64,000 nucleotides of DNA from Gymnogyps californianus (taxonomy: Eukaryota > Chordata > Aves > Accipitriformes > Cathartidae): the NCBI RefSeq assembly GCF_018139145.2, contig NC_059473.1:65330707-65394706 (forward strand). Reading direction: 5' to 3'. This document shows, one piece after another, positions 25,701 through 38,864 of this stretch. Within the stretch, counting starts at the first letter, position 1, and every line of letters starts with the position of its first letter. The notes beneath the pieces are model-generated. The model saw only the letters and a list, made by a program, of their open reading frames with translations, made no database searches and was not told the origin of the DNA. Made by a program: the position numbers and the translations under genes.

Positions 25701-26379
25701 GAGTTGTGTTTTAATACATATTGACAGCAGGACAGTTTTATTGCTAGAGAAAATTTAATTTAAAAAAAAATCCATAAAGGGTTATTTGGGTAAAATAGAT
25801 ACAGGAGTGAGAATTTAATTTGCTTGTACGCAGTTCTGCAAAAATAAAAAAAATTAATAAGGCATATATTTATAACTCCATGCCTGTCACATTTGGATTA
25901 TTGAAACATTCATGCATCTGATCCAAATTCCTCTAAAACCAATCTCTCCCCAGCCTCTGGATCACGTGTGTAAAATTAAACACACAGATAAATCTTTACC
26001 AGATTGGGTTGTAAATAACTATACTTCCTGCTCCACCCCATATCTAATGGCTTTAATCTCTTTCCATGGGCCTTTGCAGACATCATCTTAAGAAGACACT
26101 TCTATCAACTCCAACAAGCAGTTGAAAAGGAGCCTCCAAGGGCTGTAATCCTGCTGTGGCAGCTTGAAGTCGGGGGTCCCCTCACCTGTGTCCCCCCTAG
26201 CATCTGCCAGCTCCAGGTACCCACCCCGACCATGCCCCTGTGCACTTGGCATGGAAAATCAAGCCAACCTCGCCAAGTTTTCCCACCACCCAGCACGGAC
26301 ACCCTTGTAAACCCTGCTTCTCCCTTTCTGTTTTTATTTTAGCACCTGTGCAGGGGGAGGCGAAATACAAGATATTCAT
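22763..26379. other. Unique AT-rich non-coding DNA
   Basis: No gene recognised. The segment contains (CA)6 at 23739-23750. The open frames are short and featureless. Confidence 0.5.
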
Positions 26380-26590
26380 GTGCCAAACAAAGGATGGATT
26401 GGGTGTCAGCTGACAATTGTCTCTGCTAAGGAGGCAACGTCAGGAGCTGGCAAGATCAAACGCCGGGAGGAAATATGGTTGTAATATTAATAAACACCTG
26501 TCTGGTATTACTGTACCTGCTGGACTTCTCCCAGCAAGATAATTAATCACCTAAACCTGGCAAAACAATCTCCTAAGTCCCATCACCGTA
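26380..26590. promoter_or_regulatory. Enhancer-like block with overlapping palindromes
   Basis: A dense set of developmental transcription-factor-like motifs is present. TGTCAGCTGACA at 26404-26415 is a perfect 12-bp palindrome containing the E-box CAGCTG. It overlaps GACAATTGTC at 26412-26421, a perfect 10-bp palindrome with inverted SOX-like ACAAT cores. Further along are a forkhead-like ATAAACA with an adjoining CACCTG, an AGATAA, and TAATTAATC. The block has no convincing reading frame and no repeat similarity. Motif density of this sort is common in conserved vertebrate enhancers, but I cannot measure conservation. Confidence 0.35.
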
Positions 26591-27059
26591 TGCATTATGA
26601 GGTCAGTCTGAACCTGTTCCAAAACCCGTGCTGGAGACCCCGCAAACCCCAGACGTGGGCTTTTGAGTCAAGGAGAGCTGACAGTTCCCGTCCCTCCCCG
26701 CGAGCTGGATCAAGAGGGAAGCGCGCCAGAGGGCATGACGCTTTTGGGACACAGCTGCTGCCCTGCCCTCCACAGCATCAGGGAGGCAGGGGCACGGGAC
26801 CAGGGAGATGCCTGGCACCAGGCGCTGGAAGGGCTCGTCCCCTTGTTTGGGTGCATTGTGGTCTGAGCTGGCTCAGGTGCTAAAACTCGCTGGAAATATC
26901 GTGGACACCCTCCCTCCAGTTCCTTGGGGAAACTCTGTGGGATTACTTTAAACACAATGTTTTGCAGGATCAGGGCCCGACTTGGGCATCCAGTCTCCTT
27001 GGTATAAAGAGGTCACTCTCTTAGCCTGGCTGCAGCCGCCGTGCTAACCTAGTGCTGCC
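26591..27059. other. GC-raised non-coding stretch
   Basis: G+C is higher than the surroundings, so open frames appear on both strands at once (97 codons plus, 81 and 71 codons minus). No domain is recognised and the frames are mutually overlapping. I do not call a gene. Confidence 0.4.
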
Positions 27060-27250
27060 AAAACATGCTGCCCTCCCACTTTTATCTCGCTGTACGGACA
27101 AACGGTGTTTCAGTTACATAAATAATACTGGCCCATTGGAAGCCATCCAGCCATTAAACCTCTTGATTCAGAGTTTAAGCCTCGGATCAGGATGAGGCCT
27201 AATGCGTGTAGAGTGGAGATTATCCCACATCTGCCAACCGTGGTACGCCG
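27060..27250. promoter_or_regulatory. Possible conserved non-coding element
   Basis: The text has a non-repetitive, balanced composition with homeodomain-like cores (ACATAAATAAT, CCATTAAACC, GATTATCCC) and a CCATTGG CCAAT-type box near 27134. There is no open frame of note across the core. This is suggestive only. Confidence 0.25.
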
Positions 27251-28099
27251 GCATCTGCCGAGCACCTGGTGGGGGTCATGGTCAGATCCATCCTACAGAT
27301 CCAATACAGCAATTCCTATATTCCCTTCTCTTACTCAAGTGGCAGGACGTCATCAAATATGTATTTCTAAGACAGATTGGCCCCTAATTGGGTAGCATGC
27401 ACAGCAGCCCCAGCTGAAGACAGTATGTTAGCAAAAGTAACTGTGCCCAGCTCCCGCAGCCCACATGCAGGACTGCTGCTGCCAGAGGTGCAAAGCCTTG
27501 GTCCGAGCTGTGCCGCCCAACTACGCGTGCCCGGGCGAGGGTGTGTGCACAGAACGTAAACAGCCTTTTGCGTTTGCCTGATGTGCAGTCATTATCTCTT
27601 GAGAAATGGCATGAAAAGGCATCTGCAGGAATTTAAACTAGCAAAGGAAGTAGGTTAAGATTCAAGGGGAAAACTCCCATTGTTTCACCAGATCCCAGAC
27701 CTTATCCATTATCTCCATACTGCCTATCCCACTCAAACGAATGCTCTGTTAGCCCTTCCTCCTTCAACTGCACACAGGAGTAGTGCAGTAGCCCCATGGC
27801 AGAATATTCATTAACACAGAACTTGTGTCCTTTGTCTCCCTGTGCACGCTGAGCATTTTTGTTTCACTTGCACATGTGGTCTTCCAGGCTTCTTTTTGCA
27901 GGTTCAAGCCCACAATAACTAACTCCCCTTCATCTGTAGTATAGTAGGCTGCAGCTATTGTAATAAAATAGCTGTGATCTTCAGCAACTGCAATAGAACA
28001 TTGTCTTGAGATCAATTTCCTTTTACAATAAAGTCTTGGCTTTGCCTCAGCATTTATGAAGTGGTGGGAGGCCGTTATCCATTGAAATTATCTCTTTCA
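27251..28099. other. Unique non-coding DNA
   Basis: No gene recognised; mixed composition with a GC-richer part at about 27400-27560. Confidence 0.5.
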
Positions 28100-28460
28100 T
28101 ATACTATACCATAAAAATATGGCCCTCTATGTTTAGTGTTATAAAGATATTTGGCTGACTGACTGACTTTAACCACCCAAGAAGAGCAATAAGTTCAGTA
28201 ATCCTCTGGAAATGCATAGCCTCGAGTGTGTTATTGCAGTTAGTACACAGTGCACTCTACAAAAGCAAATCACAAAAACAATTAGATTTATGCATTTACA
28301 ATCCTTGATTGATACAGCCTTGACATAAATCAAGTCAAGAGTTAGTTAGAAAAATACACTGCTGGATTAGCAAACCACATTATAATAGCGTGTCTTGCAA
28401 TGTCATTTTGCTGAGATATTTACGATACCAACAAAATCAATGACAGTCTTAAGCAAGTTG
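28100..28460. promoter_or_regulatory. Possible conserved non-coding element
   Basis: AT-rich but complex sequence with GACT reiterated three times near 28155, TTTATGCATTTAC, and repeated TTGATT/TCAAG-type cores. No repeat family or coding frame accounts for it. Regulatory function is an inference from texture alone. Confidence 0.2.
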
Positions 28461-31400
28461 CTGTTGTTACAGGGTGCTATGAATAGACTGTACATCTAAA
28501 TTTTTAGTGTGTGCAAAACAAATGCAACCAGGTAATAACTTGGAAAGATATCTCGGGACAGATTCTTGGACTGGTGTCTGAGAATGGCCAGCCCAGTGAG
28601 CTCTAAAATTGCACTTGAAGAAAAAGCTTTTATCAGTGTGCCATAGGTCTATTCTGGTGCCAGTAATGTACAGAGGAGGCGTAGGGAAAAAGACCTTCTT
28701 CAAGCGTGTAGCTTCACAGAAATGATGTAAGATGCAGAGACTGGTGAAAGTCCTAGCAGACTTCGCAGTATGTAACCAGACTGCCTTGAAGTTTGGCCAT
28801 GGTCCACATCACTACATGGTCAACTCAGCAACTGGGACATTATTTATCAGGAAGCATTTCTGCACAGCATTACTGTTAGTTCTCCTTCACACTGCAGCTC
28901 CCATTGCCACAGCACAGTATCTTTATTGTATCCCTGCATGTCTACAGAAGTGAGCAATCAGCAGGAGTGCAGACTGAAGGCCTTTCTGGACCCACAATTA
29001 AATATCATCATGGCAAACTGGAGGAGGTAAACTCTCCTTGAGGCCATCATACCTAGAGAGCAAACATTAACAAAGATACTGACTGAAGGAGTAGATATTT
29101 TCCAAAATACTACTACTTTTATTATAGTTTATGTCAACCCGAACAGCAGTGTTTCATATCAGCCATCTTAAGGCTGTGAGAAGACAGCAGGAAGGAGGGG
29201 AGCAGACGCATTGTATGCTGGTTTCAGAGTGCTTTGTAATTACATGAGAACATTTTAAGACACAAGTTGATCAAAAAAATCAGAGAGCTTATCCTGACCA
29301 AGTCACCAATTATCCAGTAGTCAGAAGCCTAGTGTATCTAGCAGGTTGCTACTTTCAACGTCAGCTGTGTGAACCAAAGTTTTACAGGAGGAGACAAAAC
29401 TATTGCTGGAAGAAATGATCAGAAGAAAAATCACAAGTGGATATTTGGAAGTTGGTAAGTTACCTGCGTGAATAAGCAGGACACGATGCCAGTCCATCTG
29501 AGGCCACATCATCTAGTTTGTACATAGCCTTTAAAACTGTCCAGATTGTTTACAGTTCCCAGTAAGCATCTCCTGTATTTAAGATCAGTCACAGCTTTTG
29601 ACTCCTGGTTTTGAGAGCAAATAAATGGTTGTCTGTGTTGAGGGTGAATTAGACAGGGACTATGTGAGATACGAGATTGGCTGTGTTTCCACTGTTGTGG
29701 AGTTCAGCCAAAGAAGGAAGGATTATCGCTACTCATACAGTATGGGACTTTGAGATGGTCTATCAGCTGGAGCAGAAGAAAATGTAATCCAAACTCAAAA
29801 TGCTAAAGGGAGGTAACTAACATGGCCTGACTTCGACAGTGTCTGAGCAGGGGTTTTGCTGGAGATAGCCTTTTCAAGACTATGCTAAACTGTTCTTTCT
29901 CCGCAATTTATGCTTCAGCAGCAAGAAATGAACATTTGAAATTTGGCCTGCAGTCTGAGGTAAACAATGCACTTTCCTCCCTTTCTTTTGTTTCTGCCAG
30001 AGTACAGAACCCCAAGGAAGGGGAAGGATTTTACCAGTAATATTTATTACTGAGTCAAATCTCTTCGTATTTGTACACTTTGAGGCAAGCCCCACAGCCA
30101 GCATAAATCAACATAGTTTCCTCAGAGTTGCATTCCTTTGCTCTGCTGATGATCCAGTCCAACAAGAACAGGAGCAGAATAAAAATAGAGACTCCTGATT
30201 GCCAGGAATAGAAAAAAGTTAGAGTAAAAAAGGCCGGGCAAGTAGAAAGTGTTGCTTATGAAGTTTGTGTATTTTCTCAGTACTTGCTTGTTACAATAGA
30301 AGCCCTGCAGGTCAGGTTTGAGTAGTTGAGAAGCTGCAGCATGGGATCAATTAATCTTGTCCTGTATTTCGGGGAGTAGTTTATCAATGGGTTTCTTTAC
30401 AAAAAAGCCTGACAACTATCTTATATTCCACTCATTCCACTGAATCTGCATAGAATAGAAATCCTGCAGCCGTCTCTGTTACTTTTAATCCCCTGGCTTC
30501 ACTACCCTGGTTAAGAAGCTGATGACTCTAATGTGTCAGTGTAATCAAAAGCAAGCACTCGGTTCTTGCCGAAGAAGATATTCTTAATATGATTTGATAG
30601 TCTCAACATTTTTGTTTCTGGACAATTTTGCTATGTGAAAATGGTCTACCCTGTAATAGGTATGGTCAGCTGAACTGTGCATGGAGAAGATGTTCTGCGT
30701 GGTGCCTGAATGCCAGCGCATAGCTGATGGAGATGCTCTCTCCATCCTCCACACACAGATGTGCCTGAGGCTGTTTTAAGAGAGAGGTTCAGATAAGGAT
30801 GGAATACAGCCATTTCCCATAATGTAACACAGTCAGAAAGATCCCGCAAAGCAGTTTTTATCTCCCTTTTTTACAGAGGCTTGGCCTGGCTCCTTTAGCC
30901 AGGTTCCATTTGCGGAGCTTTTTTATCTTCATGACAGTCCCCAGAGTAACTTCAGCTGTCTCAGCAGTATTGCCTCAGGAATTGTGAAGGAGCTTCCAAA
31001 TTTTGTGGAGACTTAGGCCATGGCTCCCTCAGAAACATGGGCTCTGGCAGTTTTCCAAAGAGCTATAAACATAACACATCTCCAGCTGCACAATCAGTGA
31101 TTTTCAGGGCTCAGATAGACTGCGTACAGAGGACTGGATCTCATGATCAGGGACGCAATGGCCCCTGAGCTGCCCCTGTGTGTGCCCAGTGGCTGCGGTG
31201 TTTAGCACCCCATGGATCCAAAGGGGGTGGGAGCATTCTCCATCCTAAAGGAGGTGTGTAAAGCTAAGCAAAGGTGTTTGTGCAGGTTGTAATTGCTGTG
31301 ATATTCTTCAGAGCCATTGCCCAAGAACTGTGCTAGAAATGAACCTTGAGTGCACACACTGCTACTAAGTCCTACTTTGTCCACTGCTACTATTGTGAAA

Positions 31401-34400
31401 TATCTTCTCTTGACCTTTGATGGGAGATATTTCCCATTTTGCTCATCATCTTTGAGCCAACTTGAGAACTGTGGTCAGATATGCCTTAGACCAGGTTGGT
31501 AAGTTTACTTGGTTCTTTCAGAACTTGAAGAGATTCTATTACTGTACACTAACGACATGCATCTCTACAAATACCTTGCTATGTCTATAAATTAATGAGT
31601 TCCCATTTACCTGTTCATGTAAAGGAAAGAGCTCAGATAATAACGTATTGCAATCAGTTTTCAGGATTTTACTACCAAGTGCTGATACTTGCTAAAAGAA
31701 ATAATAAATGAAACAATTGATTCTGCGGACATAAACTTTCATTGAGGGGCACTGCAGTGGCCAGATGTAGGCACTTCACTGCTAGAGGAAGAATAAATTT
31801 TAGATAGGCTTTTATTACACGAGGCAAGCGGCTTTACTTTCTCTGTTTAACACAAATACGCAAAGCCTGCCTTTGTACCACAATGCTACCACTCTCTTGG
31901 CAGCAATATTAAAGAGGTCCTCTTGTTTTGTTGGATATTAATACCAGACTGCACTCTGAAATGTGATTTTAAAAATAGAAAGAAAGTTAATTGTTGCTGG
32001 GAAATTTTAATTGAGGCTGATTAAAGGAAGCAACAAAATATATTGACTACTAAACCTCACTTCTTGTTTTAAGTGTGACCTGTAACGGACTCCCCCAAAT
32101 CATTACGTGGTCCCTCTAAGCATTCCAGGTTTTTCATTTGAAATTCATTAAATGTTTGTGTGTCTGATTTTTGGGGGGTTTTCTGAAAAGTTTTATAGTC
32201 ACAGCTGCACTAGTTATGGATAGGTTTATAGTGCCTTGCCCATCAACTGGCCCACATGTCCAGTCCAGTTTGTTTGATACCCTGCCTTTCACAAGCATTC
32301 AGCAGTTCTGGAGGTGTTCTTATAAAGCTGCCAGTAAATGTACCAGCTGGACTCGTTTATGTACATGAGCAGTCTCATTCCGGCTGCCTTACAAAGAACC
32401 AGTGGCAGTAAATCTGTGGTCAGTCCATATATGTACTTTAAAGTATTTTTTTACACTTCTGAAAAGAAAATAATAAAATATTGCTAAGCTTTTTAGTAAG
32501 TTATATGTGGTCTTCAGAAGAACTTGAATACTCCATGGTGAAAAAACAACCTTCTGAGAGTCCCTTTTTCTTTGCAGTAAATTCTTTATGCTGTGCAATT
32601 AAAGCTGTTAGAAAAGTCTGCTCTCTTAGAAGCACACTGATGGACTGCATTTTTGTAGAAAATCATGTGAACAAATTGCTCATTATTTCCTTTTGTGACT
32701 GTTGCAGGTGCAACACGAATAAAGGACTTCTTGAAGGCTGCAAACACCTTCTTCACATTGCCCAGGGAGGTTTGGTGGTAAACAGGGCTGGTTTAAAAGG
32801 TTCAGATGAGTGGCAGAATGAGAAGGTGCAGACAAGCCACCACAAATAATGCATGCACAGTAACCTCAACAAAAATTAGCACAGGTGAAGGGACTTCCAA
32901 AGGAAGGAAGAAGAAAAAAAGAAATAATAAGAAATGTTTTTTTCAGCATCTCCAGATTTACTCTGAGAGAGATTCTCAGTGTAATGAGAGAGGATGTCAA
33001 GAAAGGGAACTGCTTCTCCCTGACCACACTGGCCCACCTGCCAGCATCATGCTACTTGGAAGAGACTCTTTCCTGTCTTTTCCCATCCTTTTTCTGGATC
33101 TATTCACAGCTCTCCTGTGCTGTGTGTGAATGTTTCAGTGCTGACATCAGTTAGTGCAAGGTTTTATTAATGTTTACTGATAAAGATTCCAGTCAATCCC
33201 ACCTGAGAGGCTTCATACTATGAGGGAATTTACCTCAGCACTTCTAGTAAGAGCAAGGTCCCCATGATTCCTATTTCTTTAGGTTAACCGGAGCTTTCAG
33301 CTAACCACATGTGTTATTGCTATGATTCACTGGTGTTTTTTACCAGAGCTAGTTTTCAAATCAGTTCTCTGACAACATGTCTACTGAACACAATTTATAG
33401 CTTCATGGCAACAGAGGACTTTCCTGCTTTGTATTTTACCACAGGAATACTTACAGCATGTGTCACTGTCTCCTCTACTACACTACAGTCCAGTCTCTGT
33501 AGCTTTTGCTATGAGATAAGTAAGTGGGTTCAAGCTTTAGCAAGGAATATAGCTGGCATCTTACCAGGATAAGTATCGTGGCTATCCTTTTCCAGCCATA
33601 GTTCTGCTGCAATAAAAAGATACTAATACACATTATTGGTATCTGTGCTCTATTGCAGTCCTAGGACACTTTTCCTCTCTGACAGTCCACCTTGCCTTCT
33701 CCCTCCCTAGTCTAGAACTTATTTTGATGGTTACCACCAACTAAAAATAAAATTGTTACAACCTCCATATGGTACACTGCAAAATATAAGAAGCATTAAG
33801 AAATGAAACTCAGAATTTCCTAAAGCAACCTAATACTCGCTTTGGTTTGGGGATGTATTTTTGACTTTGTTAAAATGTATTTGCTGCAAGCAGCTGTCCC
33901 GTGTTCTGGGAGCCCTTTCCAATGCTTCAAATTTCATAGCAATTAACAGTTGCAGGGAACAGTCAAAATACAGTGCTGTCGACCCGTACGATCATAAGTC
34001 TTTCCTAACCCCACAGCTTGTAAGTCATGGAAATTCATGCTCTAGGAAGCTTGGAGCCAAGCTGACCTGAGGGCATGGAGGCAACCAGCTGTGCTGCCAG
34101 CAAAATGACCTGAGTCAGGGGCTATGGCCAAGCCTACAGACCCTCAAGCGCCTGCACTGATGTTCATGCTTCATGGTTAATCCAGTCATCGGTCACCTTC
34201 TGCTCATCACTTGCATGTCCAGGGACAAAGCCTTTTTTCCCAGCTTTCGAAAGGAAAGAAAGAAATACTTCTCTCTGGCAAACTGAATGATTCTAATTTC
34301 TTAAATAGCACCATCAGTGCTATTGTATCAGTTCAAATTCTTGTTACTTAGTCCCTTCATTAAAAGTGTAGGAGAGGTGACAGAGGGTTGTTCTTCTGTG

Positions 34401-35720
34401 TCAATGTTTCGTTTCCTCCCAGCATGAGAAATGACTTAACTGGTTTCATTGGGTGGAGAATTCACAGCCTACACATTGCACTCAGATTGTGCCCTAACAG
34501 TTCAAAACCACTTCCAACATTACTCCTCTCGTATGGTCATTTACTACAGAGAAAACCAATAGGTTCTCATTCTCTCTTACTTTCTTAAACCAAGTTAGTT
34601 GGTTTTAACATTAACCTCCTTTTATTTATCTTTCTGCCAAATTGAAAAGATTTGAGCTGAGGTGTGGAGCTAGACGTTTCATATCTTCTTACTAGTGCAC
34701 TGTTGTTTGGGGATGAGCTATATTGTTGTAGAGAAATGCAATACAAACTTTATGTATATGATATTAAGGGGGCAGAGTCTAGACAGAGATTGGGTGCCTC
34801 TAGACTTGTGTCTACTACAGGGATTGATAGAAAAATGAAATCTCTTAGTAAAGCTTTCCTAGAAAACCACATAAGCATTAATGGCTTTATTTACGGTGCT
34901 AATATTTTAAGCATAACATAATTGTGACTTCAGCCATTTAGAATAGCAAATGACTCAGGGCCTGATGCATGACTCCTACAAGCAAATGCAATAGATTGTC
35001 TTGTTGGTGTTTGCGGCGGGGGGAATCCTCTTTAAAAGAATATTTCTTAATCTGCTTATGTCATTAACAGAAAGGTCATCAACTATGCCTAGTACGGATA
35101 TTTTATTCCTAGTTTAACTGCAAATTTTAAATGCTTATGTATGTGGTGTGCAAATTAGCTGCTGAAGAGCAGCCAGGAGTGGCAGGTGAACATGGCAGGG
35201 GATGCCAGAAGTGACTGAATTTTGGAAATGGGATGGCTTTCTTAAAATAGATCAACAACATGAGTCATAAAGAGATTTCAGGGAAACTCTAACTCCTACT
35301 GTTAGACGGTGAGGTAGAAACCTCTGTAGGGTCCCAAGGCTGAATCCAGAAAACAGCAAGGTTGTCAGTATTGGAAAAAGTCAGTGGAATAGACTGTCAA
35401 TGGTTCTGCACTTTTTACATTGCTGTGCTTTATCAGAGCATATGAAAATACTTCGTGTAGATACAGTAAAACACGTTGTATTGATTTACGTGCCTTGTGT
35501 TTGGGAGGACAAATTCCGAACAGCCAAAGAAACTATGCTATATTTGAACAGTTTTGTTTTGTGTGGAAGTGTGGACACTGAAAAAAACTGGAAATTTGAG
35601 GAACCTGAAAAATGCCTTTAGGCACATGTTTACGTTTTGGAAATATTGCAAGAACATAGCAGGGAGCTGCCTGTCCAGAGGCCAGGTCTTAGAGAAGAAA
35701 AACAAAAAATATTTACAAAA
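28461..35720. other. Unique AT-rich non-coding DNA (7 kb)
   Basis: I see no gene, no recognisable transposon and no tandem array over this long stretch. Open frames reach 122 codons (32481-32849 plus), but none has a domain, signal peptide followed by a plausible mature protein, or supporting splice sites. It is consistent with intergenic DNA or the interior of a large intron. Confidence 0.55.
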
Positions 35721-35768
35721 GCCTAATATGAATAAGACAACTCCTCTAAAAGCCTAATATGAATAAGA
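35721..35768 (+). repeat. 31-bp direct duplication
   Basis: GCCTAATATGAATAAGA occurs at 35721-35737 and again at 35752-35768, a perfect 17-bp match at a spacing of 31 bp that extends to flanking A bases. It looks like a recent local duplication or replication slippage. Confidence 0.9.
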
Positions 35769-37675
35769 TGCAAGGGGCAACTTGCTCTGAGGTCAGCATG
35801 ACTTTAACTTAAATGTCAGTGTAGTAAAATCTATGGCTGACATTTTCAGAAAGGTCCATTGTTTTGGGGTGTCTTCAGAACATTACCTTGGTACCCAAAG
35901 TTCAGCATCGCAGTATGTGACATCCCAAACCAGAAGCTGCATTTGAATCTCATCCTTATTCTTCTTTCAAAAAATTCATTGCAGTGTAGGGGCTGTTAGA
36001 TCGTAGTTCTGTTCGTCATTATTACTGACTTGTTAACATTTCTCTCATGCAACTTCTGCTGTAGTGGATCTAAGGTTTATTATTATGACATAACCTGGAA
36101 AACATTTTAGCTTTTTTTCTTCTCTTGGCAAGAAAACGCTCCCATTCTGGGATGAAAAGATAACACAAATTAAACTAGACAAGGATCATTACATTTGCTA
36201 ATCTGAAGTGAGAGATTAATGTGGTACTCTGGACTAGTTCTAAAAAAATGCAGGGTTTTACTCCGTTTTCAGAACAACACCTGCATCTGCTGAGGTGTGG
36301 AGAGAGGGAAAGGATCAACATTGATTTTCCAGTCTCTTTTATGGAATAAAGGTAGTGCTGTCATGTTTTGCAGCTTAACGACTTAAGGATTTGCATGTCA
36401 CTACATCTTGTCCACTGTCACTTTGTTAAAATCAGAGTGAAAGAAAGCAAGAGAGGGCTCATTAATTACTTCAGCTTCTTGGTAGTAAGACATGCCTTTG
36501 ATTTTAACTTTTTATTTTAAAAATGTAAAGCAAAGTTACTAACTTTTGCTAAACTGTAAGAACAAAGGGCTCCTTCTCACTCTGGTGAGCAAGGGAGCAG
36601 TGAAATATATTGAGCCAGCGCTCTCTTTGTTACATTACTCATTACTACTGGGGCTAACCGGTTACTGAGCCCAGTGGCTGGTAAATTGAAATGAGTTCAA
36701 GGCCAGCCCATGGGTGCTTGCTCGTATGCTACTTTTCAGCTTTGCTGTCCAGAATATATGCTGGGCCTTTCTGATGCCGAGGGTTACAATTCAAAGGCAC
36801 TCAGCATGCTCCCCACTGCTCTGCTATTTGTGAAAGGTGTGCTGTCTGGTGCTCAGCATTGCAGACGACACTCTCAGCTGGAGTCTTGCATTATTAGTGC
36901 CTAAATTAAGCTGTGTGACGAGGAGATATTGTCACACAATTGCACAGCACTGGCTCTAGGTCTTGGGTGTACCTAAACCTGGGAACGGGAACTGCAAGGA
37001 TGGACCTGAAAGGAAATGCGATGCTTGTGGCTTGGCAGCCTCACCCCAAATCAGCTCTCGCAGCACAAGCACTAAGGTCAATTAAATATATTGCAAGCCA
37101 AAAAAAAACCCCAGAACAGTTCTTTTCCTTAGAAAGAGAGGTACAGAGGTAAGAGAGAGCAACCTGTATTGCTACTGAAACTTTAGATCAGATCCAGTGG
37201 GCACTTCCTGAAAATGCAGTTTCTCAACTGGCTTAAACTGATGAAAGTGTGTTTTGCTGCTGGGAATGGTGCTACTGCCATTTTGCCTGCCTCTGCTCAC
37301 ATACTTCCACAGCCTCCATGCAAGGCTGTCTTCAGGTTACCATGTTCTCTCTGAGGCTGCACTAAGATTTGATATCTCTAACTCCCATTCTTGTCTTTGA
37401 AGCTTCATAAATTAGATATTTATACAAAATGACTAATTTTAATGCATATTCCCATGAATTATCTATTGTCTTCCATCTAACCTTCAGAAGGCTAATATAT
37501 TGAAGGTATAACTCGGATGAGACATTAACTAGTAATATTAAACAAAACACACCAGCTACGGTCTAATATTCAACTCAGCTCAAAGTAAATTTTTTGTTCA
37601 CTGTGAAGAAAATGCTCTCTGTTGTCTGGGTTCCGGCTTCAGTGTGTAAACTGCTATACACTGAAAACTGTATAT
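35769..37675. other. Unique non-coding DNA
   Basis: No gene recognised. The part at about 36570-36720 has complex, non-repetitive sequence that could be conserved, but nothing specific supports a call. Confidence 0.5.
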
Positions 37676-37955
37676 TCAGGTTGGAAGAGACCTCTGCTCA
37701 TCTGGTCTAACCTCCTTCTAAAACCAGGGCTGTCTTCAAAGTTGGATTGCTCAGGGCTGTGTCCAGCTCTGTTCTGAATATTTCTAAGAACAGAGACTCC
37801 ACAGTCTCTCTGGGCACCTGTCCCAGTGCCTGGCCACTCTCATGGTGATATTTATTCTTCCTTTCCTCTAAGTGGAATATTCCTTGCTGCAGCTTGTGCC
37901 CATTGCCTCTTGACCTTGCAGAGGTGCGCTTCTGAGAAGGGTCTGGATCCATCTA
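37676..37955 (-). mobile_element. CR1 LINE 3' portion, decayed
   Basis: On the plus strand it starts TCAGGTTGGAAGAGACCTCT, then 'catctggtctaacctcct', 'tgtccagctctgttctgaat' and 'gactccacagtctctctggg'. These are the reverse complement of the CR1 3' UTR and ORF2 end. Translating the minus strand gives RGNGHKLQQGIFHLEERKN, then a 'PRETVESLFLEIFRTELDTAL' phrase. This is recognisably the CR1 ORF2 C-terminus, with HWNRLP replaced and the frame merging into the 3' UTR. The terminal octamer is degraded. It is older than the 20.7 kb copy and belongs to a different subfamily. Confidence 0.9.
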
Positions 37956-38864
37956 CTGTATAGTGCACTTTAGCTAGCTGCAGGCAGCATTTAGAGACCT
38001 GAGGCTTGTCCAAGGCAGACAGACTCAGGTCCTCACCTTTTCCTCACACGTTGTGTGCCACAGCCCCCTAACCACACGTGTAAGTGATCAGCCGCACTTT
38101 GTGCAAACATGTGAAAAACATCAGGCGGTTCATTACTAGCTCTTGAATGAGACTTGACACAGAAGTAGGTAAAGAGCCTTGCATTCAGGTTGAACATTGC
38201 CAGACAGAGGGACATGTGATAATGCAAAGGGGGTGAGTGCTTCAGAATATGTTACCCAAGTTCTCTTGTCTTGTGCCAACATGACACCTGGGCCCTCTGC
38301 CGTTGTCACCCCTTCGTACAGCACCTCACAACCACAGGAACAGATTTTTGCACGTGCTCATAGAAGAAGCCTTTTTTGAGAAATATGTGGTGCAGTATGG
38401 CAGTCGTCAATGTGAATTTGGGCAAGATGAGACCAAATAGACACAGAACTGCTGGCAGTCTAAAGTTTTGCTGTGAACAAGCAGCGATCTCCTGTCTATA
38501 ACCTCATTTAACCTCACTGGAATATTAAATATTAGAGAACTGGAAAATCCTGAACATCCCCATAAGTGTTTCGCCTTTAACCTGTTGGTGGGTCTGATTT
38601 TATTCAATTTTAAATAAGACCAGGTTTGCCTTATATGAGGAGCTAATACGATAACTAAGCCCATTTTCAGCACAAGGGTGCAAATATCTTTTTCATTGTT
38701 CCTTCCAAGGCTTCCAGAATAACCACACTGTACAAGAGGCATTCAGCGTCAGCGTTTCAGGGGTTCACCGTTAACGATCATGGCTGTGGATAAAAGACTG
38801 GTTGGCAAGTGAAATCCTGTCACCCACTGTTGTGTCATATCCAATATCTCACATTAAGAAGGCT
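37956..38864. other. Unique non-coding DNA
   Basis: No gene recognised; overlapping short frames on the minus strand carry no domain. Confidence 0.5.
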
